A stretch of DNA of 64,000 bases from an uncultured bacterium (GCA_900319365.1 ONOE01000001.1:1-64000); one strand, 5' to 3'. Positions 16,589 to 25,825 are shown, counted from the stretch's first letter. Program-made: numbers and translations. The notes: generated from the sequence alone by a model not told the origin.

Positions 16589-18616
16589 ATGAAAAAGAGT
16601 AAAAATTTGAAAAAAATTTTTGGCTTAGCCATAGCGGCAACATTCTGCTGCGCTTTCGCCCATACCCCGGCATTTGCTGATGCAGTATCAGCCGCAGGAC
16701 AGATGCCCGCAGGTTTCGGCTACACACACGGAAGTATTCCCGTAATGCAGGAAGCAGGCGGAGCTACCATTCACGATGCGGATATGATGCGTTATGACAG
16801 AAACAGCCGTATTAGGGATATGGATTATACCAAATATGAAAAAGCAAAATACGGAACAGAAGGTTCTCCTGTTACCAATTATGCTCAGCCGAATGATAAT
16901 TACATGAAAGCAACCATTGATGAAATGGGTTCTAAAGGCGTTTATGTAAATTCTATTGAAGTTTCTCCGTCAGAAATCTTAACCAAAGATGAAATCAATG
17001 GTGTTATCGGTCAATACGTCGGCAAAAACGTATTTATGAAAGATATTCAAGATGCAATTGACGGTTTGAATAAATTATATGCGGAAAAAGGTTACGTAAC
17101 GGCTCGTGCTTATTTACCCGAACAAACGGTTTCAAACGGAAATATTAAAATTGAATTGATTGAAAGTAAAATCGGCAAAGTTTCTGTTGTAAATAACAAA
17201 TACACAACAAGCAACTATATTTTAAAACGTATGCCCGAAAAATCAGGTCAATTGTTTGATATCGTAAACTTGGAACAAGATGTACTTGATTTCAACAGAT
17301 ATCACGACGGCGTAAACTTAAATGCGAATTTAAAAGCAGGCGAACAGCCCGGAACAACCGATATTGAATTGACGGCACAGGAAACATTCCCGTTCCACTT
17401 GATTGGTATGATGGACAACGCAGGTCGTAGAAGTACGGGTCAATTGAGAGGCGGTCCTGCAATCGTAGCGGATTCATTATTCCACCACAGAGATCAAATG
17501 TCATTAGGTTCATACTTCTCTAAAGGTGCAATAAGCCCGTTCTTTGATTACAGCTACCCGATTAACAAAAAAGACGGCAGAATCGGATTTTCGTTCTCCT
17601 CAACTTTTGCTCAGGTTAAAAACGGCGATGCTGCTTTGAAAGCTTTAGGATTAAAGAGTAATTCATACATTTACAGCTTGTACTATGATCAACCTTTGGT
17701 AAGAAAAAGAGGATTTGAATTTAAGACTTACACGGCATTGAACTACAAACGTTCAAGAACATGGTCAAGATATGATGATGTATTTGAATCACTCGGAATG
17801 GGTTCTCCGTTTAAAGACACAGATGAAGTTACAAGTTTGGATGTCGGTTTCAATTTAAGAAAAGATACCAAATACGGTATTTGGTATTTGAACCAGATGG
17901 CAAGTATGGCGTTCCCTATATTTGATAGTGAATCAAGTTACTTCAAGTATTCGGGCGGATTGTTAAGATTGCATGACTTCTCTCACGGCTTTATCGGTCA
18001 ATTGAGAAGCAGCTATCAAATTATCCCGAACTCAAAACACATTCCTTATATGGATTTGTTCCAAACAGGTGGTTTGGCAACCGTAAGAGGATATTCAGAA
18101 GGTGTCTTGATGGGCAAAAACGGTTACTATGTCAGCGGTGAATTAATGTTCCCTCTGTTACCCAGAACCATCACTTCAAAAAAAACGGGTAAAACTCATC
18201 CGTTCATCGGTAATTACATCAAAGGTGCGGTATTTGCGGATACTGCAGGTGTATTCCCTTGGAGAGGTGAAGATTGGTACCATGAACATGACGGAAGTTA
18301 CTTCTTAGCTTCAATAGGTATGGGTATCAGAGTTCAGTTGCCCGGTGATTTGAGCGCAAGATTATATTGGGGCTACCCGTTAATCAATAACATTTACGAA
18401 CAACACAGACACATGGGCAGATTTCACTTTGAATTAACCCTTGAACCTGACTTTGATGCATTACTTGCAAAACGTCAGAAACCCGAAGTTGTCGCTCCGC
18501 CGCCTGAACCTACGGCAGCGCCCGAACCGGAGCCTCAACCTGTCGAAATGCCAAACAACTATGATGATGTCAGACATTATGACTACCTGTTAGACGGTTC
18601 TGCAACAGCATTATAA
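16589..18616 (+). CDS. TpsB/ShlB-like outer-membrane beta-barrel with POTRA domain
   Basis: Omp85-superfamily transporter. Residues 1-31 are a signal peptide. About 115-200 contain a POTRA domain resembling the ShlB type (GVYVNSIEVSPSEILTKDEI, then GYVTARAYLPEQ). The remainder to about 620 is a 16-strand-like barrel with aromatic strand ends and a GLATVRGYSEGVLMGKNGYY segment that corresponds to the family's L6 VRGY motif. Residues 625-650 are an unusual Pro/Glu-rich tail followed by an acidic end. No TpsA substrate gene is adjacent, so the exported partner is unknown. A BamA-like role is less likely with one POTRA-like unit. Confidence 0.85.
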   Translation: MKKSKNLKKIFGLAIAATFCCAFAHTPAFADAVSAAGQMPAGFGYTHGSIPVMQEAGGATIHDADMMRYDRNSRIRDMDYTKYEKAKYGTEGSPVTNYAQPNDNYMKATIDEMGSKGVYVNSIEVSPSEILTKDEINGVIGQYVGKNVFMKDIQDAIDGLNKLYAEKGYVTARAYLPEQTVSNGNIKIELIESKIGKVSVVNNKYTTSNYILKRMPEKSGQLFDIVNLEQDVLDFNRYHDGVNLNANLKAGEQPGTTDIELTAQETFPFHLIGMMDNAGRRSTGQLRGGPAIVADSLFHHRDQMSLGSYFSKGAISPFFDYSYPINKKDGRIGFSFSSTFAQVKNGDAALKALGLKSNSYIYSLYYDQPLVRKRGFEFKTYTALNYKRSRTWSRYDDVFESLGMGSPFKDTDEVTSLDVGFNLRKDTKYGIWYLNQMASMAFPIFDSESSYFKYSGGLLRLHDFSHGFIGQLRSSYQIIPNSKHIPYMDLFQTGGLATVRGYSEGVLMGKNGYYVSGELMFPLLPRTITSKKTGKTHPFIGNYIKGAVFADTAGVFPWRGEDWYHEHDGSYFLASIGMGIRVQLPGDLSARLYWGYPLINNIYEQHRHMGRFHFELTLEPDFDALLAKRQKPEVVAPPPEPTAAPEPEPQPVEMPNNYDDVRHYDYLLDGSATAL

Positions 18617-18642
18617 TAAATGTAATGTAATATAAAATGAAT

Positions 18643-18676
18643 ACAAACTGCGACCAATAATCGCAGTTTGTGTTTT
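18643..18676 (+). terminator. Intrinsic terminator
   Basis: acaaactgcga and tcgcagtttgtg form an 11-bp stem followed by tttt, just after the barrel gene. Confidence 0.88.
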
Positions 18677-18743
18677 AAACAGATTTTTTTTGGATTTTGA
18701 ATATAAAATATTTATTGTATAATAACCCTGCGAGGTAAGTAGT

Positions 18744-19991
18744 ATGAAAATGGAAAATTTATTTAATGAAGATGTAATGGCGATTGACACCTATATTATG
18801 GTTAAGCTTAAAGAAAAAGCCGCCAAATTAAGAGATAAATTGGTTCAAAAGAACAGAGCACCGATTATGTTATCAATGGGTGCACCGACTTCTGCTCCTC
18901 CCGCAACGCTTATCGATAAGTTAAAAGAATTTTTGACAGAAGATAATATTCATACTTATTCCGTAACAAAAGGGGAAACATATTTTAGAGAAGCATGCGC
19001 TATCAGAATGAAAAACCGTTTCGGCGTTGATATTGACCCCGTAACGGAAGTTTGCTCCGTATTAGGCTCAAAAGACGGACTCGCAAATTTAATCAGATTT
19101 ATAATAAATCCTAAACATGAAGATTTTGATAAAGAAATTATTTTAATTCCCGATCCGGGGTATGCATCATATTCTCAAATGATATCATGCTCAGGCGGGA
19201 AAGCTTATTCTGTACCTTTAACGGCAGAAAATAATTATCAGCCGAATATGGACATGGTATGGGAACAGTTAAAAGCCGACGGATATGATGAAAAGAAAGT
19301 CAAAGCGCTAATCATCAATTATCCGAACAATCCGTTGGGAGTCGGTGCAACAAGAGAATATATTCAAAGCGTTATCGATTTTTGCAAAAAACATGATATT
19401 TTGCTGATTTCTGATGCCGCATATTGTGATATGTACTATTATGAAGATGATAAACCGTTCAGTATATTTGAATTTAAAGGCGCAAAAGATATTGCTGTTG
19501 AAATGTATACCCTTTCAAAATCATATTCAATTACAGGCTGGCGTTTAGGCTGGTTGTGCGGAAATTCGGAAATTATTTCAAGATTTGCAAAGGGCAAATC
19601 TACAATTGATAACGGCATATTTAAAGCCCTCCAAAAAGCATGCGCATATATAATGGTGGCAGCAGAAGGCGACGATTATATAAAAGAATGCAATATCGCA
19701 TATAAGAAAAAACAAAATATTATGATAAAAGGTTTAAGAGAATTGGGCTGGGATATTCCCGATGAAAAAGTTCCCCGTACAACATTCTATTTGTGGCTGC
19801 CCATTCCAAAGAAATATAATTCAAGCGTAAAATTCTGCGAAGATTTGCTTGAAAAATCAGGTGTTGTAATCGTTCCGGGCAGCGCATTCGGCAAATACGG
19901 CGAAAGATTTTTCAGAATATCTTACGTTGCATCTGACGAAAAATTGCAAGAAGCAATCGACCGTATGAAAGCCGACGGCTTCAGATTTTAG
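18744..19991 (+). CDS. Class I/II PLP aminotransferase (aspartate or LL-diaminopimelate type)
   Basis: Fold type I PLP enzyme of 415 residues. The PLP-binding lysine is Lys259 in YTLSKSYSITGWRLGW. NYPNNPLGVGA and DAAYCDMYYY supply the cofactor-contacting Asn and Asp-Tyr, and the C-terminal RISY Arg would bind the substrate carboxylate. The pattern fits LL-diaminopimelate aminotransferase or an aspartate aminotransferase of the same subgroup. Cyanobacterial lineages use DapL for lysine and peptidoglycan precursors, which is suggestive but not proof. It is single-gene, with a good terminator downstream. Confidence 0.9.
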   Translation: MKMENLFNEDVMAIDTYIMVKLKEKAAKLRDKLVQKNRAPIMLSMGAPTSAPPATLIDKLKEFLTEDNIHTYSVTKGETYFREACAIRMKNRFGVDIDPVTEVCSVLGSKDGLANLIRFIINPKHEDFDKEIILIPDPGYASYSQMISCSGGKAYSVPLTAENNYQPNMDMVWEQLKADGYDEKKVKALIINYPNNPLGVGATREYIQSVIDFCKKHDILLISDAAYCDMYYYEDDKPFSIFEFKGAKDIAVEMYTLSKSYSITGWRLGWLCGNSEIISRFAKGKSTIDNGIFKALQKACAYIMVAAEGDDYIKECNIAYKKKQNIMIKGLRELGWDIPDEKVPRTTFYLWLPIPKKYNSSVKFCEDLLEKSGVVIVPGSAFGKYGERFFRISYVASDEKLQEAIDRMKADGFRF

Positions 19992-20008
19992 GAAATTTTA
20001 AAAACTTT

Positions 20009-20050
20009 AAAAATCAGGCACGCTTAAAAAACTAAGCTTGCCTGATTTTT
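20009..20050 (+). terminator. Intrinsic terminator
   Basis: aaaaatcaggca and tgcctgattttt pair with a partly complementary loop (gctta/taagc), after the aminotransferase gene. Confidence 0.9.
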
Positions 20051-20163
20051 TATATACATTTTAGCAAATCCCATATACAATTTGCTCTTAAATTTTACCC
20101 AATAAAAAAGGAACCTTGGACGGGTTCCATATTTAGTAGTAGGGGAAAAGGAGGAAATTTATT

Positions 20164-20196
20164 ATGTTTTTGATTACATATTATTTATCGGCATAA
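20164..20196 (+). CDS. Possible 10-codon leader peptide with strong ribosome site
   Basis: The frame MFLITYYLSA starts 8 nt after a near-perfect Shine-Dalgarno (aaaaggagg, 20147-20155). It follows a small ggaacc/gggttcc hairpin at 20110-20127. No larger gene follows; a terminator lies 190 bp downstream at 20387-20416. It may be a micro-peptide, a leader peptide of a transcript without an obvious target, or a ribosome-binding RNA. Translation is unproven. Confidence 0.3.
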   Translation: MFLITYYLSA

Positions 20197-20386
20197 TTTT
20201 TGAGAACTTTAATTTTTTGACCGATTTATTAAGTTTTGTAACAACATGTTTTCATGCCTGCAATTTTGATAACCGATTTTACTTTATAGATATATAAGAA
20301 GTATATAATTTCTACATTATATAAAAACTACCTTCTACTTTCTACCTACTAACCTTTTACACGAGGAATTGTAACAGATTCCAAGG

Positions 20387-20416
20387 AAGCTTCTTTTTAC
20401 AAGAGGCTTTTTTTTT
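20387..20416 (+). terminator. Intrinsic terminator in gene-poor region
   Basis: aagcttc and gaggctt pair with one wobble and are followed by about seven Ts. It would end a transcript that begins near 20140. Between 19992 and 20911 the only candidate coding frames are the 10-codon frame and the 59-residue gene. Confidence 0.65.
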
Positions 20417-20463
20417 GCCTGAAAATATTTTGTAACGATATGTAACAAGTATATAAGATTTAT

Positions 20464-20506
20464 GCAATTTTATATTTCACAATTTGTTTATATATAAGTA
20501 ACGAGG
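20464..20506 (+). promoter_or_regulatory. GCAA-N-TATATA promoter-like motif, site 2
   Basis: gcaatttt at 20464, TATATA at 20489 (25-nt offset), then aagtaacgagg. It lies just upstream of the 59-residue gene at 20520. Confidence 0.55.
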
Positions 20507-20519
20507 TATAATCAAATCT

Positions 20520-20699
20520 ATGGATGAGAAACGCAGACAAAACTTTGGAGTAACAGATGTTTCAAGAGATAGAGTAAAAGAAGTTTCTGACAAATCTGTA
20601 ATTTCTCGTCAAACAAATCCTATCGTGCGAAAGTTGCTGGACTTTAGCGTTGCTAACAAAACCCGCAAATTTTCTGTGCGTGATTTGTTCAATAGATAG
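20520..20699 (+). CDS. Small basic protein of unknown function (59 residues)
   Basis: The frame begins MDEKRRQNFGVTDVSRDR and ends SVRDLFNR. It is rich in Arg, Lys and Val, with no membrane segment or cysteine. Codon usage resembles neighbouring genes and the frame fills the space between a promoter-like motif and a hairpin terminator, which supports expression. The Shine-Dalgarno is weak (gagg, 13 nt upstream). I do not recognise a family; nucleic-acid binding is only a guess from charge. Confidence 0.55.
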   Translation: MDEKRRQNFGVTDVSRDRVKEVSDKSVISRQTNPIVRKLLDFSVANKTRKFSVRDLFNR

Positions 20700-20730
20700 A
20701 CTTAGTAACACGGTTTTATGAGGATCGAGA

Positions 20731-20800
20731 CGCACATAAATTTGTGCGGTTTGAGAAAAGTCGAAACGAGAATATCTCGTTACTTCTTTTTGTTTTTTAT
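20731..20800 (+). terminator. Paired hairpins ending the 59-residue gene
   Basis: The first stem is cgcaca/tgtgcg (20731-20748). The second is aacgag/ctcgtt (20765-20781), followed by a T-rich tract (tctttttgttttttattttt). Confidence 0.7.
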
Positions 20801-20911
20801 TTTTAATTCTGCTAAGGTGTGTACTTGAATATCTTTACATTATAGACTTTGTACGCATTTGAGCCTATAATAGGTTTAAGAAAAGAGCTTCAGGATTATT
20901 AAAAAATAAAC

Positions 20912-21301
20912 ATGGCAGAACCGAATATTTACATAAAACTGATTAAATGCATTTCCCTGATTTTGTGGGATTTGCCGACAATTTTACTTCCCGTAACAAT
21001 AGGAGGAATACTTTGTTTGTCGGTTTATACATTTATAAAGCGTGATTTTAAAAGATTTGTGCCTTTGTATACGGTTTTGTTTATTTTGGAAGTATTAGGT
21101 ATTATTTTTTACAGAATAGAAGCCGTAAACTTTGTCATAGTAAAAGATTTTAAAGATTTATGGTTTTACTATTTTTATATTTTACTGTTCACGATAATCG
21201 GGATAGTCGGTTTTATCAAGAAAGATTCCCGTTATCACATAATCCCGACTTTATTATTTATTTTATTCGGAATAGGAAGTTTGTATTACTTCAGCGGTTA
21301 A
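20912..21301 (+). CDS. Small four-helix membrane protein of unknown function
   Basis: The 129 residues are almost all hydrophobic, with about four membrane segments (near 15-38, 45-65, 80-98, 105-125) separated by short Lys/Arg loops. No enzyme motif is seen. It starts a three-gene run with the MFS transporter (4-bp gap) and the GT8 protein, so it likely belongs to the same envelope process. Ribosome binding is weak; a TATAAT-like box lies about 50 bp upstream. Confidence 0.6.
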   Translation: MAEPNIYIKLIKCISLILWDLPTILLPVTIGGILCLSVYTFIKRDFKRFVPLYTVLFILEVLGIIFYRIEAVNFVIVKDFKDLWFYYFYILLFTIIGIVGFIKKDSRYHIIPTLLFILFGIGSLYYFSG

Positions 21302-21305
21302 AAGT

Positions 21306-22514
21306 ATGAATAAAAAATTCGACATACATATATGGGAATACAATTTGGCATTGTTTTTGAGAGCAGCAATCCTGCTTTCGCCCGTTATGCTGCTTTTTTA
21401 TCAGGAAAACGGTTTGTCGGTACAGGATTTGTTTTTCTTTCAGGGAATTTTTTATTTAACCTCCATAATTATGGAATTTCCCGCAGGATATTTGTCTGAT
21501 TTAATTTCAAGAAAACAGGTCATGCTGATTTCTTTTGTAATTTTTCTGGGGATAAATTTCATGTGGCTATTTGGGCACGGATATTTTGTAATCTTGCTTG
21601 GCGAAATCCTGTTCGGGGTTTCGAAAGTTTTAATGGATAATGCGGTATCAGGATATTTGTATGATTATTTGATTACAAAAAACAATAATGCGGGAATGGC
21701 AAAATACTACGGGTATTTGAACTTTTATCTTGCAATGGGTACGGCATGCGCCGCATTATTCGGTACATGGCTGTATGTAAAATTCGGTTCGCCCGTTGTA
21801 TTAAAAACAGAAATTTCAATAATGTTTATAAGTATCGCTCTGATATGCTCGATGCCGACAATCAAAAATTCAAAAGACAAATCAAATACATTGCGTGAAA
21901 AAATTCTTGAATTTAAACAAACTACCGTAAATATTTACCAAAAAGACGAAATAAAATATTTTATATTTTATTCGGGACTGCTTACGGCTGTATCAATACT
22001 ATTTGCACTAAGCTTTCAGCCGTTAATGCAAAATGCTATGGTTCCTGTTGCGTTGTTCGGACTTGCGGCATTTTTCAACCACGGCATAAGAGCTTTGTCG
22101 GGTGCTATCGTAGGAAACAGGCAGGGAAATTTTAATATTCACAAAATGATAATTCCATTGTATGCGCTATATATTGCAGCATTCGGATTGATTTTTGAAA
22201 TACTGTTTTGCAAAAACACGGCTGTTGTAATTTCGCTGATATTTGCAATTTGTCTTGTTATAGGCGCTCAATTGATTTTTACTATTTTGCATATAAGCAG
22301 GCTGCATAAATTTGTAACAACAAACGAAAGGGGAAGTTTAATTGCCGTAAACAATTTTGTTTCAAGAAGTTTGGCAGCCCTTGCACTTGTTTGTTCAAAA
22401 TTTTTCCTTTACAAAACGGGAATGGTATCATTCTACATTTTCGCATTTGTAATATTTGTAATTTCGGGCGGATATATCGTTTCAAAAATTCTTAAAAACG
22501 GAGAAAGAGTATGA
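21306..22514 (+). CDS. MFS transporter
   Basis: The 402-residue protein has about 12 membrane helices. The MFS motif A-like loop lies between helices 2 and 3 (GYLSDLISRKQVMLIS, near 57-72), and a charged central loop lies near residue 195. Sugar, drug or peptide cargo cannot be told from sequence. Its stop overlaps the start of the next gene (ATGA-type overlap at 22511), so it is co-translated with the GT8-like protein. Confidence 0.88.
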   Translation: MNKKFDIHIWEYNLALFLRAAILLSPVMLLFYQENGLSVQDLFFFQGIFYLTSIIMEFPAGYLSDLISRKQVMLISFVIFLGINFMWLFGHGYFVILLGEILFGVSKVLMDNAVSGYLYDYLITKNNNAGMAKYYGYLNFYLAMGTACAALFGTWLYVKFGSPVVLKTEISIMFISIALICSMPTIKNSKDKSNTLREKILEFKQTTVNIYQKDEIKYFIFYSGLLTAVSILFALSFQPLMQNAMVPVALFGLAAFFNHGIRALSGAIVGNRQGNFNIHKMIIPLYALYIAAFGLIFEILFCKNTAVVISLIFAICLVIGAQLIFTILHISRLHKFVTTNERGSLIAVNNFVSRSLAALALVCSKFFLYKTGMVSFYIFAFVIFVISGGYIVSKILKNGERV

Positions 22515-23494
22515 AAAAATTTCTGATATCGATTTTTTGTATATTTTTATTTTCTACGCAGGCTATAGCGCAAAAAATCAATGTTGCGTTCACTATTGAT
22601 AACAATTATCCTATCTATACTCTGCTTGTTATAAATTCTATTCTTAAAAATAACACCTCAAATTCAGACTATACTTTTTACATTGTTGAAAACAATCTGT
22701 CATTTTTAAATAAAATAAAAATGAAAAGATACGTTGAAAAACGCAAACAAAAAATTGAATTTATTAATATAAATACAGACAAAATAGATAAGGGCAAATG
22801 GTTCTACGGATTTTCAAAAAGAATAACATCAATTGCAATGGTGCGAATATTATTACCCGAAATCATGCCTGCAAATGTAGACAGAGTTTTATATTTAGAT
22901 GGTGATATTTTGGTTCTGAAAGATTTAAAAGAGCTTTATAACACCGATATGGAAGGCAAGGCTTTTGCGATGGCACCGAATATTTCCGATTATAAATCCG
23001 TTAAAATTTTCAGCATCGGCAAAACCTATTACAATTCGGGCGTTATACTTATGGATTTAAATACATGCCGAAAAGAAAAAGTAACGGCAAAAATGCTCAA
23101 ATTCGTAAATAACAATTTCAAATATTTTATTTATGACAAAAAAGGGCATAAATCGTTTTTGTACCCCGATCAAGATTTAATAAATATTGTAATGAAAGAT
23201 AATATCAAAACACTTTCAAAAAAATGGAATGCACAATATATTTACGGCTGTTGTATATGGAAATTTGATGACAGCGGAATTATTCACTACATCGGACCGC
23301 AAAAACCATGGGGCTTTTATAATTTCAGCGATGAATTTATAAAAGCATATTTCAAATACTGGGACGAAGCATCATTGAGAAGATATAAAATGCTCTACGG
23401 CATTGGCGGAATTAAGACTTATTACATAAGCAGCGTAAAATTTAAAATCAAAAGATTTAAAACAGAATTAAAGGATATGAAAATTATTCATTGA
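22511..23494 (+). CDS. GT8-family glycosyltransferase with an N-terminal signal peptide
   Basis: Residues 22-300 match family 8 glycosyltransferases (LPS glucosyl/galactosyltransferase group). NVAFTIDNNYPIYTLLVINS forms the nucleotide-sugar pocket, LDGDILV carries the metal-binding DxD (Asp130 and Asp132), YYNSGVILMDLNTC is the acceptor region, and IIHYIGPQKPW is the conserved end. Unusually, residues 1-20 look like a cleavable Sec signal (MKKFLISIFCIFLFSTQAIA) rather than starting directly with the catalytic strand. It may be membrane-tethered or exported. It is the third gene in the run with the MFS transporter. Confidence 0.87.
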   Translation: MKKFLISIFCIFLFSTQAIAQKINVAFTIDNNYPIYTLLVINSILKNNTSNSDYTFYIVENNLSFLNKIKMKRYVEKRKQKIEFININTDKIDKGKWFYGFSKRITSIAMVRILLPEIMPANVDRVLYLDGDILVLKDLKELYNTDMEGKAFAMAPNISDYKSVKIFSIGKTYYNSGVILMDLNTCRKEKVTAKMLKFVNNNFKYFIYDKKGHKSFLYPDQDLINIVMKDNIKTLSKKWNAQYIYGCCIWKFDDSGIIHYIGPQKPWGFYNFSDEFIKAYFKYWDEASLRRYKMLYGIGGIKTYYISSVKFKIKRFKTELKDMKIIH

Positions 23495-23539
23495 ATTTAA
23501 TATATAGACTTTAGAAGAATAAAAATTTATAATAAAACT

Positions 23540-24049
23540 ATGTACGAAATTAAAAAAAGTATTTATTTGGATTTTACCAAAAACCAAAAAGCGGGGCTGT
23601 GCAGCTATTTAAGAGCAATGGTTAAAAAATTCCCAAACCTGTCATGCGACAAGATTTACCAAAAATTCGTTGATGACGAAAAGTATTACCTTGAAATGAA
23701 TTGCTCAAGATTTGAATTTTTGCAGGACATTTTATACGAAGATTGGTTTGAAAAAGATACCAAAAAATATTTAAACGAATGCATAAAATATTATCAATAT
23801 AAAGAAAAACAACGCCCCATAATTGAAGCAAATAAAGCTTACGAAAAGCAAAAGCGGGAATTTTTGCGCCGTGTAAAAATGTCTAAAACCCCGCCGACTA
23901 AAAAGCAAATTTATTATTACGAAAAATTATGCAAAAAATATAACCTTGAAAAAACCGAACTCACATCAAAACTTGATGCGATGGAAAAAATTGATAGTAT
24001 TATTCAACAGCATTCTGCTGATTACAAAATCCCAAATAACGGAGAATAA
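23540..24049 (+). CDS. Conserved-looking hypothetical helical protein
   Basis: The 169 residues are highly charged and mostly helical, with many Lys and Tyr. Near 120-140 is TPPTKKQIYYYEKLCKKYNL, which resembles a short helical motif (TxKQ...LxKxxG/N) seen at the ends of helicase- and recombination-related proteins. It contains no signal peptide, membrane helix or metal site. It sits 4 bp before prmC and is probably co-transcribed with it. The function is unknown. Confidence 0.6.
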   Translation: MYEIKKSIYLDFTKNQKAGLCSYLRAMVKKFPNLSCDKIYQKFVDDEKYYLEMNCSRFEFLQDILYEDWFEKDTKKYLNECIKYYQYKEKQRPIIEANKAYEKQKREFLRRVKMSKTPPTKKQIYYYEKLCKKYNLEKTELTSKLDAMEKIDSIIQQHSADYKIPNNGE

Positions 24050-24052
24050 AAT

Positions 24053-24895
24053 ATGCTGATAACAGATATCGTGAAAATTTTAACAGATTCGGGCATTGCC
24101 GAAAATGAAGCAAATATTGAAGTCAGATTATTGATTGAAAAATTTGCAGGTTTTAACCTTATTGATATAATTACGGGCAAAAAACTTGACGAAGGTAAAT
24201 TAAAAATTGTGGAAGAAAAAGCGAAATTAAGAGCCCGCACCCGTGAACCTATTCAATATATAATCGGCGAAGCGGATTTTATGGGCGAAAAATTCTTTGT
24301 TAATCCGTCAGTTTTAATCCCGAGAGATGAAACCGAAATTCTTGTAACAAAAGCCGTAGAAATTATCAATAAAAACAATTTCAAATCCGTACTCGATATG
24401 TGTACGGGTTCAGGCTGCATAGCGTGTATGATTGCAAAAAATACGCATTCGACCGTTCTCGGAACAGATATTTCTTTTGATGCGCTTGAAACCGCTGTTA
24501 AAAATATGGAGCGCATGGAATTATTTAATAGAGCAATATTCAGAAAGTCTGATATTTTTTCTAAGATAAGCGATGAAGAAAAATTTGATGTTATAGTATC
24601 AAACCCTCCGTATATTCCGCCCTCTCAAAAGAAAACCATTCAGAAAGAAGTAACTTTTGAACCCGACATTGCCCTTTATACAAAAGACGAAAAAGGAATG
24701 GAGTTTTATGAACGTATTGCAAAAGATGCTCCGCATCATTTAAATAACGGCGGATATATTTTGTTTGAACTCGGTATCGGCGAGAGTAAAAACGTAGCAG
24801 AAATTTTGAAACAATACAGGTTTAGCGACATTCAAGTTGTGAAAGATTTGGCAAACATAGACAGAGTTATTCTTGCAAAATATGTTTTTCCGTAA
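24053..24895 (+). CDS. prmC: Release-factor glutamine methyltransferase
   Basis: Methylates the Gln of the GGQ motif in release factors RF1/RF2 using SAM. The 280 residues show the N-terminal helical substrate domain (1-75), the SAM-binding region VLDMCTGSGCIACMIA (near 115-130), and the signature NPPYIPPSQ (near 183-191) that holds the glutamine. PrmC often follows prfA, but here the upstream gene is a hypothetical protein. Confidence 0.96.
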   Translation: MLITDIVKILTDSGIAENEANIEVRLLIEKFAGFNLIDIITGKKLDEGKLKIVEEKAKLRARTREPIQYIIGEADFMGEKFFVNPSVLIPRDETEILVTKAVEIINKNNFKSVLDMCTGSGCIACMIAKNTHSTVLGTDISFDALETAVKNMERMELFNRAIFRKSDIFSKISDEEKFDVIVSNPPYIPPSQKKTIQKEVTFEPDIALYTKDEKGMEFYERIAKDAPHHLNNGGYILFELGIGESKNVAEILKQYRFSDIQVVKDLANIDRVILAKYVFP

Positions 24896-24925
24896 GATAA
24901 TATAAACTTGAAAGAGGGATATTTT

Positions 24926-25543
24926 ATGGCAAACGTATTGGTTTACGAACTTGACGGAAAAATTTATATAAATCTTACCAACAAATGCACAAATGATTGC
25001 ATTTTCTGTTTACGCAAAGACAAAGATGATGTATGCGGACAGCAGTTATGGCTTGATGACGAGAAATCAACGGCGCATGACGTGATTATGCAGCTTAAAA
25101 ATTTCAAGATTTCTCCTGAAATTATATTTTGCGGCTACGGCGAACCGTTATTAAAATTGGAAGAATTAAAACAGGTTGCAAAATATATCAAAAAGAATTA
25201 TCCCGATACCAAAACCAGAATTAACACAAACGGTCATGCAAATTATGTTTATAAAAGAGATATCGTGCCCGAATTGAAAGGACTAATCGATACAATATCG
25301 GTCAGCTTGAACGCATCAAATTCGGAAGAATATGATAAACTTTCTCAGCCGTCATTTAAAGGCGCTTATGAAGAAGTTAAAAAATTTATCAAATCATGCT
25401 CTGATAACGGTTTTGAAACAATAGCAAGCGTCGTAGAAGGCTACAAAGGCTATCATCTGGATTTAGAAAAATGCGAACGTATTGCAAAAGATTTAGGTGC
25501 AAAATTCAGAGTCAGAGAATGGATACCTAACGGATATTCATAA
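24926..25543 (+). CDS. Radical SAM protein, TatD-associated type
   Basis: The cluster motif CTNDCIFC (Cys-x3-Cys-x2-Cys) is near residue 24, followed by GYGEPLL (the SAM-contacting GGE-like region) and NTNGHANY. The 205-residue length and the opening YELDGKIYINLTNKC fit the small TatD-linked radical SAM family, whose substrate is not established. I use the ATG at 24926 with gaggga 7 nt upstream rather than the TTG at 24908. A hairpin terminator follows. Confidence 0.85.
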   Translation: MANVLVYELDGKIYINLTNKCTNDCIFCLRKDKDDVCGQQLWLDDEKSTAHDVIMQLKNFKISPEIIFCGYGEPLLKLEELKQVAKYIKKNYPDTKTRINTNGHANYVYKRDIVPELKGLIDTISVSLNASNSEEYDKLSQPSFKGAYEEVKKFIKSCSDNGFETIASVVEGYKGYHLDLEKCERIAKDLGAKFRVREWIPNGYS

Positions 25544-25685
25544 GGATTATTTTAGAAAGCAAGTTAAAAGTTTTACCTAAAATTATATATATTAACTAAA
25601 ACTTTGCCTGACTGATAATTTTTATTGTTGGGTTTCACCCGACATACAAACTTTTATTATCCATGTACGAAATCTCAAATTAATT

Positions 25686-25729
25686 ATGATGTGGCATTTT
25701 AATAGCAATAAAGTGCCGCATCATTTTTA
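25686..25729 (+). terminator. Intrinsic terminator
   Basis: atgatgtggca and tgccgcatcat pair with one wobble and are followed by Ts. A smaller gttgggt/acccgac hairpin lies 50 bp earlier. Confidence 0.75.
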
Positions 25730-25825
25730 TTTGAAATCTTAATATTTTATTAAGAGGGGTTTATAAAATATTTTTATTATATAATTAATTCAGATAAGTT
25801 GTTATAAACGAGAAAGGATAAAAAT

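Noticed and set aside
16589-18616. BamA assignment for the barrel protein
   Set aside because: Only one clear POTRA-like domain and a ShlB-like arrangement are visible, while BamA normally has several POTRA domains and a different closing motif.
20520-20699. Antitoxin or toxin role for the 59-residue protein
   Set aside because: No partner gene adjoins it and no known motif is present; naming it so would be a guess.
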